A program made the translations under genes and the position numbers. Under the pieces are notes generated by a model, which saw only the letters and a list, made by a program, of their open reading frames with translations, was not told where the DNA came from and did not search any database. 64,000 bases of DNA, taken from contig NW_026947486.1 of assembly GCF_034190915.1 (NCBI RefSeq), positions 102,715,123 through 102,779,122 of the forward strand, written 5' to 3'. The DNA comes from Cavia porcellus. Lineage: Eukaryota > Chordata > Mammalia > Rodentia > Caviidae. Shown here in pieces: positions 1 to 10,300 of the stretch. Each line of letters starts with the position of its first letter. Positions within the stretch are counted from its first letter, which is position 1.

Positions 1-375
1 ACAGGTCAATGCAAGGCTCCCTGCCAGCTCTGCTCTCAATTTGGTTCACTGATTCCCTCTCTCAGAGCTTTTGCATCTCTATCCTTGCCGTGCAGATTCA
101 GATGCAGTGATGGCAGCAGGAAATTCAAGCCGTGGTTTCCAGAGGCTCGAGTTCCAACTTTGGCACTGAGACTTTATCTGCTCCAGTCATAGCACCGGGA
201 TTACATTTCCAGTTGGTTGCTCTCAGCTTAGTTCATTCCTGAGTCGGCAGGGTATATCTCCACTGCTTAGGACTCCCCACACAGGACCATTCCTGCAATC
301 TAAGCCGGCTATCTCAGAGAGCCTCCATAGCTGCTGTTATTTATCCACCATGATCTCCCAGAAGTCTGTCTCTTT
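1..375 (-). mobile_element. L1 5'-UTR-like sequence (antisense, cut by window edge)
   Basis: GC-richer than its flank. Read on the minus strand its inner end has the 'gggagatcatggtgg' flavour typical of the 5' tip of rodent and primate L1 5' UTRs, which usually carry an AAGATGG-like start. No ORF. Assignment is by resemblance only; an LTR is the alternative. Confidence 0.35.
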
Positions 376-1285
376 CTCATAATGACATTTTTGATGACAC
401 TATGTCTCACTTGGATAACCTAAGATAAATTCTTTAGCTCAAGAACCTCTATGTAATCACACCTGTAAAGATTTTGTTTCCTAATAAAGCCACATTTACA
501 GGTTTCAAAGATTAGAACCTGATGTCTTTGCGTAATCATTATTCAGTCTAGTAAAATTGCCTTTTCAATGCTGTCAAAGTCATATGTAATTTAAATAATA
601 TAAAATGATAATAGACATATAAAATAATAAAAGCAAACTAATGCACCTATGAAAATTTTGAAGTTAAATTGAATAGTGAAAATATTTAAGGAATGAGATA
701 TTGATGGTCTTTGATTTATAAAGAACAAAAATGTTGACAGTAAAACCTAATGAGGATTTTGTTGAAATACTATAATATATTGTATTTGCAACTGTGACTT
801 CATATAGATAATTTGTCACTGATGGACACTAACAGAGAATGTAGTGACCCAAAATTAAAATTTCTTAAAGCTGCTTAATATCTATAATGTCAAATGTCTC
901 ATATACAGTCATTATTCTTTAGGAATTTGCAAGTAAACACTGAAACTGTCATAAAGATTTTCATTTTTGTGAGAGCAAAAGGCAAAACTATTTTATAATA
1001 AATTATTTTACCCTAATGTCTTTGAGTTCCTAAATGTTGTGATCAAATTTGTAAATTGTCTACACTTATGTGTTCAATATATGATTTGTATAATTTATAC
1101 AGAATGATTTTTTTGTTTTGCAATTGTTCTTATTGGAAACTAACTAAAATATTATTTTTTTATTCAAGGAAGAGATAAAGCATTTAGCTTGGTTTGCTTT
1201 GCTATTGTGGAGAAATTATATGGCCTTGCAGGAGCTCTGCTTGAAACAGTTGTTCACTTGATTTCCATGACTCTACACAGTTTTC
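376..1285. other. AT-rich DNA, no gene or repeat recognised
   Basis: About 900 bp of AT-rich sequence with no long ORF, no SINE box and no L1 similarity that I can see. Near 430-520 there is a faint resemblance to the terminal region of an old LTR ('tctttgcgtaatc' follows), too weak to call. Confidence 0.5.
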
Positions 1286-1289
1286 CTCT

Positions 1290-2300
1290 GACCTCATCAG
1301 TTTCTGTTTGTCCCCATTGCTGCTTCTTCCTCTGCTTGCAAATATTAAGATGCTCCAGGACTCAAGCCTTGAGCATCTTCTCTTTTCTGTCTACATTCAT
1401 TCCCTAGGTGACTTCTTCCAATTTTATGGCTGTAAATTGCCAGCTCTGGCCTCTGCTTTGAACTCCAGACTCATATTTCCACTGCCTCCTTATCATCCCC
1501 ACTTGGATGATTTAATGTTAAACTCCACATGACTCGGATTGAATACCTGACCTTACACACACATCAAACTAGTTCTTTCTAGAGAAAGTGAGACGAAAAT
1601 GATTGGGATGCATCATCTATGTGCATATCAAAATTACCAAGTCTAAAAATCCTTCATTCATGTTGACTTCCTTTCCTTCTCTCACACTTCATACCCAGGC
1701 AAGCAACAGCCCTGTCAGCTCTACGTATGCTCATAACCCACCTTTCTATAGCCTGTTCCATTGCTAACATCATAGTCTAAGTAAGACACATTGCCTCTCA
1801 CTTGGAACACTGCTGACAAATAGCTCCTTGCCCCGCGGTTCCTTTTATTCTTATGGCCTTTCCCATTATATCCTATAGTGATGCAAGACCTAGAATAATT
1901 CTTTTAAAATCTAAAGGACTTACAATGGATGACTACATTCTCCGTGATCTGATCCCTGCCTACTGTCAAAATTCATTTCCTACTGTATTTCTTGCTTGAC
2001 CTGCTCCCATCCATCTAGGTCTCCCTAAACACCAAGCAGGTCCCAACTTCAGGGCCTCTGCTAATAAAATATCATCTCTTCTAAAAGACATTTTTTGCCA
2101 GACTGTCAGAAATCCTCCCTTCACTCTTCTCTCTTTATCACTCTTTACTAATTATTAGGGCACTTATCACTTAACCCAATGTTACAATACATACTTGTTT
2201 ATCTGTTAGTAGCTCGTACTGTAGAGTAAGTGCTATCATAGTCATGATTTTGTCTACTGCTATCTTCTTTATATTGCCTAGATTGTTTGTCATAAGAAAG
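1290..2300 (+). mobile_element. L2 LINE, 3' half of ORF2 and 3' end
   Basis: The strand as given reads like the sense strand of mammalian L2. About 1350-1530 matches the ORF2 carboxy-terminal section (the 'ccctaggtgacttc' and 'gactcatatttcc' phrases, with a Pro/Leu/Ser-rich reading). About 1930-2240 matches the distal part ('cagggcctctgc', 'gcacttatcac'). It is heavily diverged with no frame left, as expected for an element that predates the rodent radiation. The short open frames at 1189-1532 are chance survivors of this LINE. Confidence 0.75.
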
Positions 2301-2894
2301 CATTACTTTTATAAGCATGGAAAAGATATGCTATGATGTTTGTGAAAGAATTAAGTCCTTGAAGACTCTTAGGTATAAATTTACTTGATACTACCTAAAA
2401 CTGGAGTGGAATAAAATTGATGACATTCTGGGAAAAGGGAAACCACCTTGACTGCTAATCAGCAATCTAGACCAGGAGATCAGGACCTAGGCTGCTGCTG
2501 TGAGATGAAAATGAAAGAACAAAAACCCAGAGGGATTAAGTGGGGTAGACTTGACAAGAAGTAAGCACTGGAGAAAAATGGATGTTGGCAGCAAGTGAGT
2601 ATTAAAGGGAAGAGACATGAAACAGACTATGGGTGACTCTTTACCTTGGCCAGGGAGAACAGAGTGCATATGTGTCATTCACTAGGCCTGAGAAAGCTGA
2701 AGAAAGAGGTCTAGAGAAGACTGTGGGTGTGCCCTCTAACCTGTGACCTATGTAGGTGGAGATATACAGAAGATAGTTTATATGTTAGAATCTTGTATTC
2801 AGGAAAACTACCTGGACATTTATTTTGGGTATCATTTCTATACAAGTAGTAGTTGAATCATGTTTATGGATGAGATTGCTTAAACAGTACAATT
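2301..2894. other. No feature recognised
   Basis: About 600 bp without a recognisable repeat or an ORF beyond chance length. It probably includes diverged repeat or single-copy DNA. Confidence 0.4.
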
Positions 2895-3095
2895 AGTTTT
2901 CCATTGCTGGAAGGAAATACTTGATGTATATGATTTAAAGGAGAAAGGCTTTATTTTGGCTCACAGTTTCAGAGGTATGAGTCCATGGTTGGTGATTAGA
3001 AGGCAGAGATAGCATGATGAAAATGTATGGCAGAGGAAAGCTCCTTAACTCACAGCAGCAAAGAAGCTCATCTCCCGCTCTCTTCCAAAACCCAC
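2895..3095 (-). mobile_element. MaLR-type LTR fragment (antisense)
   Basis: 'ttccattgctggaa...' followed by 'ggctttattttggctcacagtttc'-like text (given in parts) is the antisense of the 3' part of MLT1/MST-type LTRs of the ERVL-MaLR group. Only about 200 bp remain and no ends are identifiable. Confidence 0.5.
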
Positions 3096-3130
3096 CGTGC
3101 ATCAGAATCACCCAAGAATTTTAATAAAAA
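3096..3130 (+). mobile_element. Possible MER5-like hAT fragment
   Basis: The phrase 'gtgcatcagaatcaccc' is a hallmark of MER5/Charlie-type nonautonomous DNA elements. A related antisense phrase, 'agcccaggagattctg', occurs near 3588. The two could be ends of one interrupted element or unrelated fragments. Confidence 0.3.
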
Positions 3131-3139
3131 TGAAAATTT

Positions 3140-3495
3140 CCTACCATTGACTTCCAATATTGTAAGTCCCCAACTTACAAACTTCCAATGTAGTAAGTCC
3201 CCACCTTACCAACATTCAAGTTATGAACTTTTACAGATACGAATGGACTTTGTTGTCTGATCATTTGGAGATGTAAACAAATCACTGAAGTAGCCATACA
3301 TTGTCACAATTGTGCTGCTATGTGCTTAATATACAGTGCTGTCATATACAGTAGTTGAGCCCAGTATACCTAGAAGCAAGAGGAAAAGCTTTACATTGTA
3401 TATTTATGTCAAAAGTGTATAAGACTCACTTTGTCAGACTTATGAACAAATCCAACTTACAAAAGCTCTCCCAGAAGGGAACTTATTACATACTG
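3140..3495. mobile_element. Possible mariner/Tigger-like DNA transposon remnant
   Basis: Several 'gtaagtcccc.acttac' and 'caacttacaaa' phrases occur at both ends (about 3160-3205 and 3420-3475), as in degenerate nonautonomous mariner-type elements made of repeated palindromic 'aacttac' text. No transposase reading frame. No clean terminal inverted repeat could be fixed by eye. Confidence 0.3.
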
Positions 3496-3969
3496 TTTTA
3501 ATAATACAACAGCTATTAATAAGAACACAAAACTGTATGGCAGTATTTACTTTGTTGAGAGCACTGTACCTGCATTTTTAGCAAATAGCCCAGGAGATTC
3601 TGATCTGTCATCTGTCCTCCACACTTTAAGCAATATAGGTATCATCAGATGACAACTCAGGGAAGAACTGAAATGATGATGAACACCAACATTCAGTGAG
3701 AAGCTCAAGTATAGAAGAGAGCCGGAGGAAATGAGATGGAAAGACAAAGTAAGAGGAAAAGTGCAACACACTGTGGGTCATTCATTTTCTTCTTCTCGCA
3801 TAATGAATATGGGTAAAACATTCTCTGTAGCCCGTTCTACCTCTGTTCCCTTACTCAGGTATTCACTATTGTGAAGTTAAGTTCTATCCAAACAGCAGGT
3901 TTTCTATTTTTGTATTTGAAAAAGATGATAAAATTTACATATGCTGAAACTCACATATCTGAAAGGACA
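3496..3969. other. No feature recognised
   Basis: About 470 bp without a recognisable gene or repeat, apart from the MER5-like phrase near 3588. Confidence 0.4.
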
Positions 3970-4785
3970 GTTTTTTAGACAAGATGGCTAATTAGAGAAG
4001 GAGGTGGGTTGGAGACACTCAGAGAAAAATCACAGAAAACTAAAGGTATTGTCAAATGGGGAAGCAATCACACCCAGCAGTGGAAAAATCTGTCTGAAAG
4101 ACAAATCTTCCAGGTTTGAGCAAATATCTGGGTTGTTGAAAAAGGGAAGCAGGACTGCCTCTGGTACTCTCCTCCCCCTGCACCCTTTACCTGGGGACAG
4201 TGCCATTCTGGAAGTGTTTCTAACAGCCTGAAGAAAGGAGCCAGTGCTGCAGAGGCCAGATGCCCCAGACAAGCATCCCACATACCCCCTTCTGCCACTT
4301 GGAAGAGAAATGTGGGAAATGTGGGAATTTACTGCAGTTGGGACTCAGGTAAGCTGTGAATGACAACCAGAGATAAGTAGAGAGAGCAACACAGAAACAG
4401 GCTGTCCTTTCCGCCATCATCCTCTCAAACCTGGGGAACACTGTGTCCCAGCTGTATCCTACCCACTGCCAACCTGCCCTGCATCGACAAGGGAAGACCG
4501 CTGTCCTACAGTGAGGCAGAGTAAGGATGGACAGTACAAGCTGTGAGTGGCACTGAGCTGGAAGGGACCCACAGATTGCATCCCTGGAGAAACAGGAGAG
4601 GGAGAGGAAACTAACAGAGTTGGTCCAGAGTGGGCACTTTGCTGTTGTTTGCCCAAACACCAGAAAGCTCTGAGTTAGCCAGAAATCCTAACCACCGCCC
4701 ATCATCTCAGAAAGGGGAAAGAGACCCTCTGCTGAGTCTAGCGACTGTGCCAGAGAACTCTGATGGATTCACATCTTAAGAATAG
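3970..4785 (+). mobile_element. L1 5'-UTR-like segment
   Basis: It starts 'agacaagatggctaattagag', in the style of the first bases of an L1 5' UTR, and continues as GC-richer non-ORF sequence. The overlapping open frames on both strands (4004-4660) are chance frames in this GC-rich stretch. Directly downstream the sequence jumps to the far 3' part of L1 ORF2, so ORF1 and most of ORF2 are missing. Confidence 0.5.
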
Positions 4786-4809
4786 TTAGGACACTTTTCT
4801 CCACTTTAG

Positions 4810-5440
4810 GTGAGATTGCAGACTGGTGCAACCACAGTGGAAATCACTGTGGAGATTTCTCAAACAAGTAAGAGGAGAAGTTCCATTAAACCCAGCTATT
4901 CTCCTTCTAGATATCTTCCCAAAAGAATTAAAAACATATCACAGTGATATATGGGCACCCATGCTTATAGCAGCATGATTTGTAAAACATAAATCTTGGA
5001 AACAACCTAAATGCTCATCAACCAAGGAGTGGATAAAAAAGATGTGGTACTTTTATACAATGGAGTACTACTCAGCCATAAACGATAAACTTGAAACTTT
5101 TATAGGTAAGTGGATGCAGCTTGAGACTCACATGTGTAAACATCATGTTATCTCTTTGGTGTGAGACACTGAAAGAGTAAATTCTAAAATATACAACTGA
5201 TATGTGAAATGGGAAGAAGTTGTTTAAAAGAAAAAAGGACCTAGGATTATGGGAAAGGGGAAGGACTGAAGGAAAAGGGGGAAATACAGGTCAGTTAAAC
5301 TATTAGTGTCTCTTAGTTCATTGAAAAGGAAAGTTTGTGCTAATATCAATTGGAGAAAATTTTAATGCCCAAATCTTGTACTCTGAATAACTACTTTAGC
5401 AATAACAAAATGCAATGTAGTAACTACTGTTATTCTCCTA
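4810..5440 (+). mobile_element. L1 3' end (ORF2 C-terminus and 3' UTR), sense
   Basis: Contains the conserved end of L1 ORF2: 'ccacagtggaaatcactgtgg', then 'tcttcccaaaagaattaaa', 'tggaaacaacctaaatg' and 'acaatggagtactactcagc'. A purine-rich 3' UTR ('gggaaaggggaaggac') follows. Frames are broken by substitutions. It could be the 3' part of the same element as 3970-4785 after an internal deletion, or a separate 5'-truncated insertion. Confidence 0.8.
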
Positions 5441-5489
5441 TTATTTTTTGAAATTCTCTTATCTTTTTCATGTAAAAAAGATTAAACAT

Positions 5490-6162
5490 AGACTGCGGCC
5501 CTTCCAGGAGGAGAACCAGCAGCAGCTCCTGAGATCCGTGCCATGTTGGAACGTAGGACACCGGGAAGACAAGCAAGCACCTCCCCTCCCTGGTAAGCGC
5601 TGGTGGTGTGGCAGACTGCAGCCCTTCCAGGGGGAGAACCAGCAGCAGTTCCTGAGATCTGCCCCATGTTGGAACTTAGGACGCTGTGAAACCAAACAAC
5701 CAGCCTGCCTCCCTGCTAGCAATAGAGAACCTACTGATGCACGGCCTAGAGTCAAACATCCCACTTCCCCTACCCACCTTCTTCTGTCCCCCCCATAAGC
5801 AAATGGGAACCAGAAATCTGCATCTCCTGGGAGGCTGACCATAGCAAATAAGGGGGACTTCCTTCTACCATCTCTTTGTAGGCAAATATTTTTATTACTG
5901 TTCTGCTTTATTCCGATTAATGGTACTGCTCTATTCAATATTCTGTTTTGATAAGTTCTATAATGTTCTGTATTTCATCCCATTTTGATATACATGATTG
6001 AAAGAACAACTATTGTAAAGATAACAAAATATACTGTGATACCTATTACTGTTATCCTGGTAACCTGCTGTGAAGTTCTGTACCAATTTCACTGTACGAT
6101 CTTAGTTGGTTTTATTCTGTCTTGTTCTGTTGTATTTTACCACTTTCAAAATAAAATTTTTA
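5490..6162 (+). mobile_element. Unidentified 673-bp retroposon with GC-rich tandem repeat
   Basis: The sequence 'aaaaaagattaaacat' occurs at 5474-5489 and again, perfectly, at 6163-6178. The enclosed 673 bp ends in an A-rich tract ('aaaataaaatttttaaaa...'), which is the signature of an L1-mediated insertion on the plus strand. The first about 245 bp are two copies of a GC-rich unit of period 123 bp (5490-5612 and 5613-about 5735; shared text includes 'gagaaccagcagcag' and 'ccatgttggaac'). The remainder is AT-rich with a late AATAAA-like signal near 6150. I see no A/B boxes, no L1 ORF2 or known L1 3' UTR, and no similarity to B1 or ID. Open frames of 116 and 156 codons cover the repeat on opposite strands; I take them as by-products of its GC content. 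It could be a retrocopy of a noncoding RNA, a composite nonautonomous element, or a fragment of an LTR. Confidence 0.65.
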
Positions 6163-6246
6163 AAAAAAGATTAAACATGGAGTGATCACTTGCCCAGAAG
6201 TGAAAATATAAATCTACATAAAAATCTATATATCAACATTCATAGC

Positions 6247-6316
6247 AACAGTGAAGAGACAACATACAGATCCTACGGAATTTTTTTCCTACTCTGTATG
6301 TTGTCTCTTCACTGTT
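6247..6316. repeat. 24-bp perfect inverted repeat (hairpin)
   Basis: The arms are 6247-6270 (starts 'aacagtgaagagac') and 6293-6316 (ends 'ctcttcactgtt'), perfectly complementary with a 22-bp spacer. The left arm reads as sense L1 ORF2 and the right arm starts the antisense L1 block, so the hairpin sits exactly at an orientation switch. Confidence 0.85.
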
Positions 6317-8390
6317 GATCAATTCCTTTGATGTGCAGAAGCTTTCTAACTTGTTCTGATTCATTTATTTGATTTTTGGTGCCATCTCTTCTGAAACTTA
6401 GATTCTGTTCAAAAAGTCCTTCCCTATGACTGCATCTTCAAGAGTTTTATTTATTTTATCTTCTAACAAGTTAAGTGTTTCTCTTTTAATGTTTAGATCT
6501 TTGACCCACTTTGATTTTAGTTTAATACTGTACATGGCGAAAACTATGGGTCTAGCTTCCATCTGCAAATGGCTAGCCAGTTTCCCCAGCACCATTTGTA
6601 AAAGACATTATCTTTTCTCCAGTGTATGTTTTTGGCATCTTTGTCAAATATCAAATAGCTGAATGTATCTGGGGGATATTTTTGTATCTTCTGTTGTGTT
6701 CCACTGAGCCACATGTCTGTTTTTGTGCCAATAACATGCTGTTTCTATTACTGCTGCTTTATAGCACAGCTTGAAATCAAGCATTGTGATGCCCCTGGTT
6801 TTGCTCTTATTGCCCAGGATCTCTCTTCTGGTTCCACATGAATTTTAAGATTGTTTTCTCTAGTTCTTGGAGGAATGTTTTTGGTATTTTGACTGGCATT
6901 GCTTGGAATCTGTACATCAGCTTTAGAAGTGTGATCATTTTGACAATATCTGTCTGTTCAGGAGCATGAGGAAGCTTTTCATTTTCTGATGTCCTCTTTA
7001 ATCTCTGTTTTAAGACTACTCTAGTTTTCTCTTCTTTGTATAAGTCTTCCATTGCCTTAGTTTGGTTAATTACCAGATATTTAATTTTTTATGCTATTGC
7101 AAACGGTATTGTTTTGCTAATTGACTTTTCTCATTGATTTCATTATTGGTATATACAAATCCTACTGATTTTTATGTGTTGCTTTTGTATCTTATTTCAC
7201 TGCTAAAATTAGTTTTTAAGAAGTTTTTTGGTGGAAATCTTTGAGTCTTCTATGCAGAGTGTCATGTCATTTGCAAATAATGATAATTTGACTTTTTCCT
7301 TTCCTGTATATATCCTTCTTCTTACTCTTGTCTGATTGCTTTGGCTAGTGTTTTGAGTTCTATATTGAATGGAACTGGTGACAGTGGGCACCCTTGTCTT
7401 GTTTCTGATTTTATAATTAAATTACTTATTTTCCCATTTAATATGGTATGGGCCATTAGTTTGTTATACATCGTTTTTATCAGATACAGGTAAGATCTTT
7501 CTCTGCCTACTTTCTTTAGAGGTTTTTTTTTTTTTCATGAGAGAGAGTTGGATTTTTGAAAACCCTTTTCTGTATTTGTTGATATATCATGTAGGTTTTT
7601 TCCTTGCTTCTGTTTATGTGGTATATTACACTTACCAATTTGTGGATGTTTAGCCATTCTTGCAACTCTGGGATGAAACCTCCTTGGCTATGATGTATAA
7701 TCCTTTTGATGATGTGTTACATTCTATTTGCCAATACCTTGTTGAGGATTTTTGCATCAGTGTCCATGAAGAAAATTGGTCTGCAGTTTGTTTTTGTTTT
7801 CTTTGTGAGATGGAGTTTCAGTATGCACTTGAGGCTGGCCTTGAACTCACTTTCTAGCCCAGGCAGGCCTCTAACTTGCAGCAACCCTCCTGCCTCAGCC
7901 TCCCCAATGCTGGGATTGCAGGCGTGAGCTACCACACCTGGCTTTGTAATTTTCTTTTGTACTTAGTCTCATTTTTGGAATCAAATTGATGCTGGCTTCA
8001 AGCAATGAGTTTGGAAGCACTCTATTCCTTTCAATTTCACCAAAGAGTCTGAGGACTGTTTGATATAATGTCCTTAAAGGTTTTGTAGAATTTAGTAGTA
8101 AATCCATCGGGTTATGGACCATTTACAATTGGTTGAGTTTTTATTCCTGCCTCAATTTCATTGCTTCTTATTGGATTGTTCCACTTTTTTGTCTTTTTGG
8201 TTTAGTTTTGGTAATCTGTATAAGTCTGTGAATCTTTTTATTTATTAAAGATTGTCCAATTTGTTGAAATACAATTTTTCATAGTACTCACTCTTCTGGA
8301 TTTTGATAGTATCTGTTGTGATTTCACCTTTTTCATTTCCAGTTGCATTCACTGTTTCTGTGAAATAACTAAGGCTTTTGATGAAGCTAG
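6293..8390 (-). pseudogene. L1 ORF2 (reverse transcriptase) remnant, antisense
   Basis: Translated from the minus strand this is the middle of L1 ORF2p: the reverse-transcriptase core with 'KVKLSLFANDMTLCIED' (about 7230-7290), then the '[19 protein letters not shown]' segment (about 6850-6930). The RT catalytic box normally reads F-A-D-D. Here it reads F-A-N-D (codons at 7266-7277), so one catalytic aspartate is lost. Multiple stops and frameshifts split the frame into pieces under 85 codons. A B1 SINE interrupts it at 7791-7944. Confidence 0.9.
7791..7944 (-). mobile_element. B1-type SINE, antisense
   Basis: Full-length 7SL-derived B1. It reads antisense from a T-rich tail through 'gagatggagtttcagtatgc', 'gccttgaactcac' and 'ctcctgcctcagcctcc' to 'gagctaccacacctggc'. 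It contains the usual internal 29-bp-type duplication seen in rodent B1s. It is inserted in the L1 ORF2 remnant. Confidence 0.9.
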
Positions 8391-8442
8391 TTAGGAAGAA
8401 CTTCCTGTGCTTACTTTGAACAATAAAGAATTTTGATGCTGG

Positions 8443-8514
8443 TCTGCTGATGTAGCTCAGTGATAGAGCACTTGCTTACATGTGCAAAGCCTTGTATTCT
8501 ATCTCCAGCACAGA
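8443..8514 (+). mobile_element. ID-type SINE, older form
   Basis: tRNA-Ala-derived head with A box 'gtagctcagtgatagagc' and a decayed B-box region 'attctatctccagcac'. Unlike the young copies in this window it lacks the 'ggcataagcgcctgcc' variant, so it belongs to an older ID lineage. A long purine tail follows. Confidence 0.75.
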
Positions 8515-8573
8515 AAAAGAAAGAAGGAAGGAAGGAAGGAAGGAAGGAAGGAAGGAAGGAAGGAAGGAAGGAA

Positions 8574-8615
<42 letters not shown>

Positions 8616-8618
8616 AAA
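8515..8618 (+). repeat. (GGAA)n then (GA)n microsatellite
   Basis: A perfect (GGAA)n tract (about 8524-8577) runs directly into a (GA)n tract (8578-8612). Both grow out of the A-rich tail of the ID SINE. The Lys/Glu/Arg and Ser/Leu open frames here are artefacts of the repeat. Confidence 0.95.
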
Positions 8619-8737
8619 GAAAACAATTCCACTGAAAACACATATTTTAATATATTTTGAATAATTTAACCTCGTTGGTAGTTCTAGTATGAGCATAGTT
8701 CTTTAGAATTCTTCTTTTGTTCAAAAATTTTGTTGAT

Positions 8738-8893
8738 CAGCTTGGTGTGGTGGCACACCACTATAATCCCAGCACTCAGGAGTCTGAGGCAGGAGGGTCA
8801 TTTTAAATTCAAGAGCAGCCTGGGCTACAAAATGAGCTCAAGGCCAGCCTGAACTACACAGCGAGACCCTATCTCAAAAAGACAAAAAAAAAA
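8738..8893 (+). mobile_element. B1-type SINE
   Basis: Sense B1 from 'agcttggtgtggtggcacac' through 'ctgaggcaggagggtc' to 'gaccctatctcaaaaaga' and an A tail. Confidence 0.9.
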
Positions 8894-9082
8894 TATTTTT
8901 TGTTAATCATACAAGACTAGCCAAGAAAATTAGGACTGAGATACAGGAATTATTATTTAATAACTTCCATAGTCTAAACAAATCTTTTTTCCTCCATTTT
9001 TAAAGTAATTTTCCCATTTCTTTTTATGAAGCATATTTCTAAAACAAACAAAAGCCTCTCATTGTGTTAAGAATGGACTCTC

Positions 9083-9221
9083 TGCTGAGCATGTTGACTC
9101 ACACCTGTAATTCCAACACTTGGGAGGCTGAGGCAGAAGAACTACAGCAAATTTGAGGCCAGTGATTTTAAGGCCAGCCTGAAACACATAGAAAAATCCT
9201 TCTCCAAAAACAAGAAAAAAT
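9083..9221 (+). mobile_element. B1-type SINE
   Basis: Sense B1, diverged head ('gagcatgttgactcacacc') with a clear 'gggaggctgaggcagaag' core. The tail expands into a GAAA microsatellite. Confidence 0.85.
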
Positions 9222-9266
<45 letters not shown>

Positions 9267-9288
9267 AAAAGAAAAGAAAGAAAAACTA
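9222..9288 (+). repeat. (GAAA)n microsatellite
   Basis: About 15 GAAA units with a few interruptions at the distal end, grown from the B1 tail. Confidence 0.9.
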
Positions 9289-9385
9289 AATGTGGAACCT
9301 GTCTTAGTTTCACAGCAGTTCTCACAGTTGTTAGCAAAATGGTATCTGAGCAGGTAGTTGCAATGTTCCTGCCAAATTATATATC

Positions 9386-9481
9386 AGGGGCTGGGGATTT
9401 AGTTCAGTGGCATAAGCGCCTGCCTGGCAAGAGCAAGGTCATGAGTTCAATCCCCGGTACCAAAAAGAAAAAAAAAAAAAA
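9386..9481 (+). mobile_element. ID-type SINE
   Basis: Typical form for this genome: 'ggggctggggatttag' head, A box 'tagttcagtggcataagcg', B box 'gagttcaatcc', ending 'ccccggtacc' and an A tail. It derives from tRNA-Ala and is mobilised by L1. Confidence 0.92.
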
Positions 9482-9984
9482 TGAGATACCAACTTTTTAG
9501 TTCTTATTGAAGTAAAACTTCATCCTTAAAAAAAAACTTTTATATGACAGGCACTAAACACACACACATAAATAATACATGTGACATATATTTTTTGAGC
9601 CCATAACTAAGGTCTGCAGCTCCAGTAACTAATATCAACTCATCTGCTTATGCAGACTTAATTCCAGTTAAAAGATAAATGTTCAAGGGTTACTGACAAG
9701 CCACCGCAGCGAGGAAGTCTTATGGGAGCCATTTTTAGCCACAGTATATTACCAAATGGTAAACATTAGTAAATCTCCATTTTGAAAAGGGATGCTATAT
9801 AAATCAGGTCAAATTTTGTAAGATTTAGACTCCTGAAAGCTAGGAGAGTAGTTGTAGCCAATGTTAGTATTCAAAAACTTCTTCGGATTCTAGATCTCTA
9901 GAGGATTGTCAATCAATTCCTCTATCGGACATTCTGCCTGCTCTGCAAAAACTGAAATCTAATATACATGATAGTGCACTAGCC
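9482..9984. other. No feature recognised
   Basis: About 500 bp of apparently single-copy AT-rich sequence. Confidence 0.4.
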
Positions 9985-10300
9985 TGGGACATCTGTTTGG
10001 GATGCTATAGCACAAATACCATGATCAGCTTACAAACAACGTTTACTGCCCATAATTCTGGATTCTAAGGACTCTAACGTTAATGCTCTAGTATAGTGCC
10101 TGATGAAAATTTGTGGACAGCGCCTTGCAATTGTGTCTTTACCTGGGAAAGAGGCCAATCACCTTCTGGCGACTCCCTTATATGGCTCTACCATCGTAAC
10201 CTAATTACCTTCTGGCTCCACCTTCTAATATCATAATATTGGGGGTTAAGATCCAACATATGAATTGGAGGTGAGAGAGAAACAAGTACACTAAATCACT
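9985..10300 (-). mobile_element. MaLR-type LTR (MLT1/MST-like), antisense
   Basis: The antisense pattern of MLT1-type LTRs is clear at the right end: 'ccttctaatatcataatatt' followed by 'gggggttaagatccaacata'. The left part carries 'ggatgctatagcacaaatacc'. Strongly diverged; no target duplication found. Confidence 0.65.

Noticed and set aside
4220..4660. 146-codon minus-strand frame
   Set aside because: Within L1 5'-UTR-like sequence, overlapped by frames on both strands.
5448..5938. 116- and 156-codon frames over the GC-rich tandem repeat
   Set aside because: Opposite-strand frames through the same 123-bp repeat with no domain; one is likely to arise from GC content alone.
8738..8893. Internal duplication in B1 SINEs ('ggccagcctg' twice)
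   Set aside because: This is the normal 29-bp-type duplication of rodent B1 elements.
9386..9481. tRNA gene suggested by A and B boxes
   Set aside because: The 'tRNA' is the head of an ID SINE followed by a poly-A tail, and it recurs more than twenty times.
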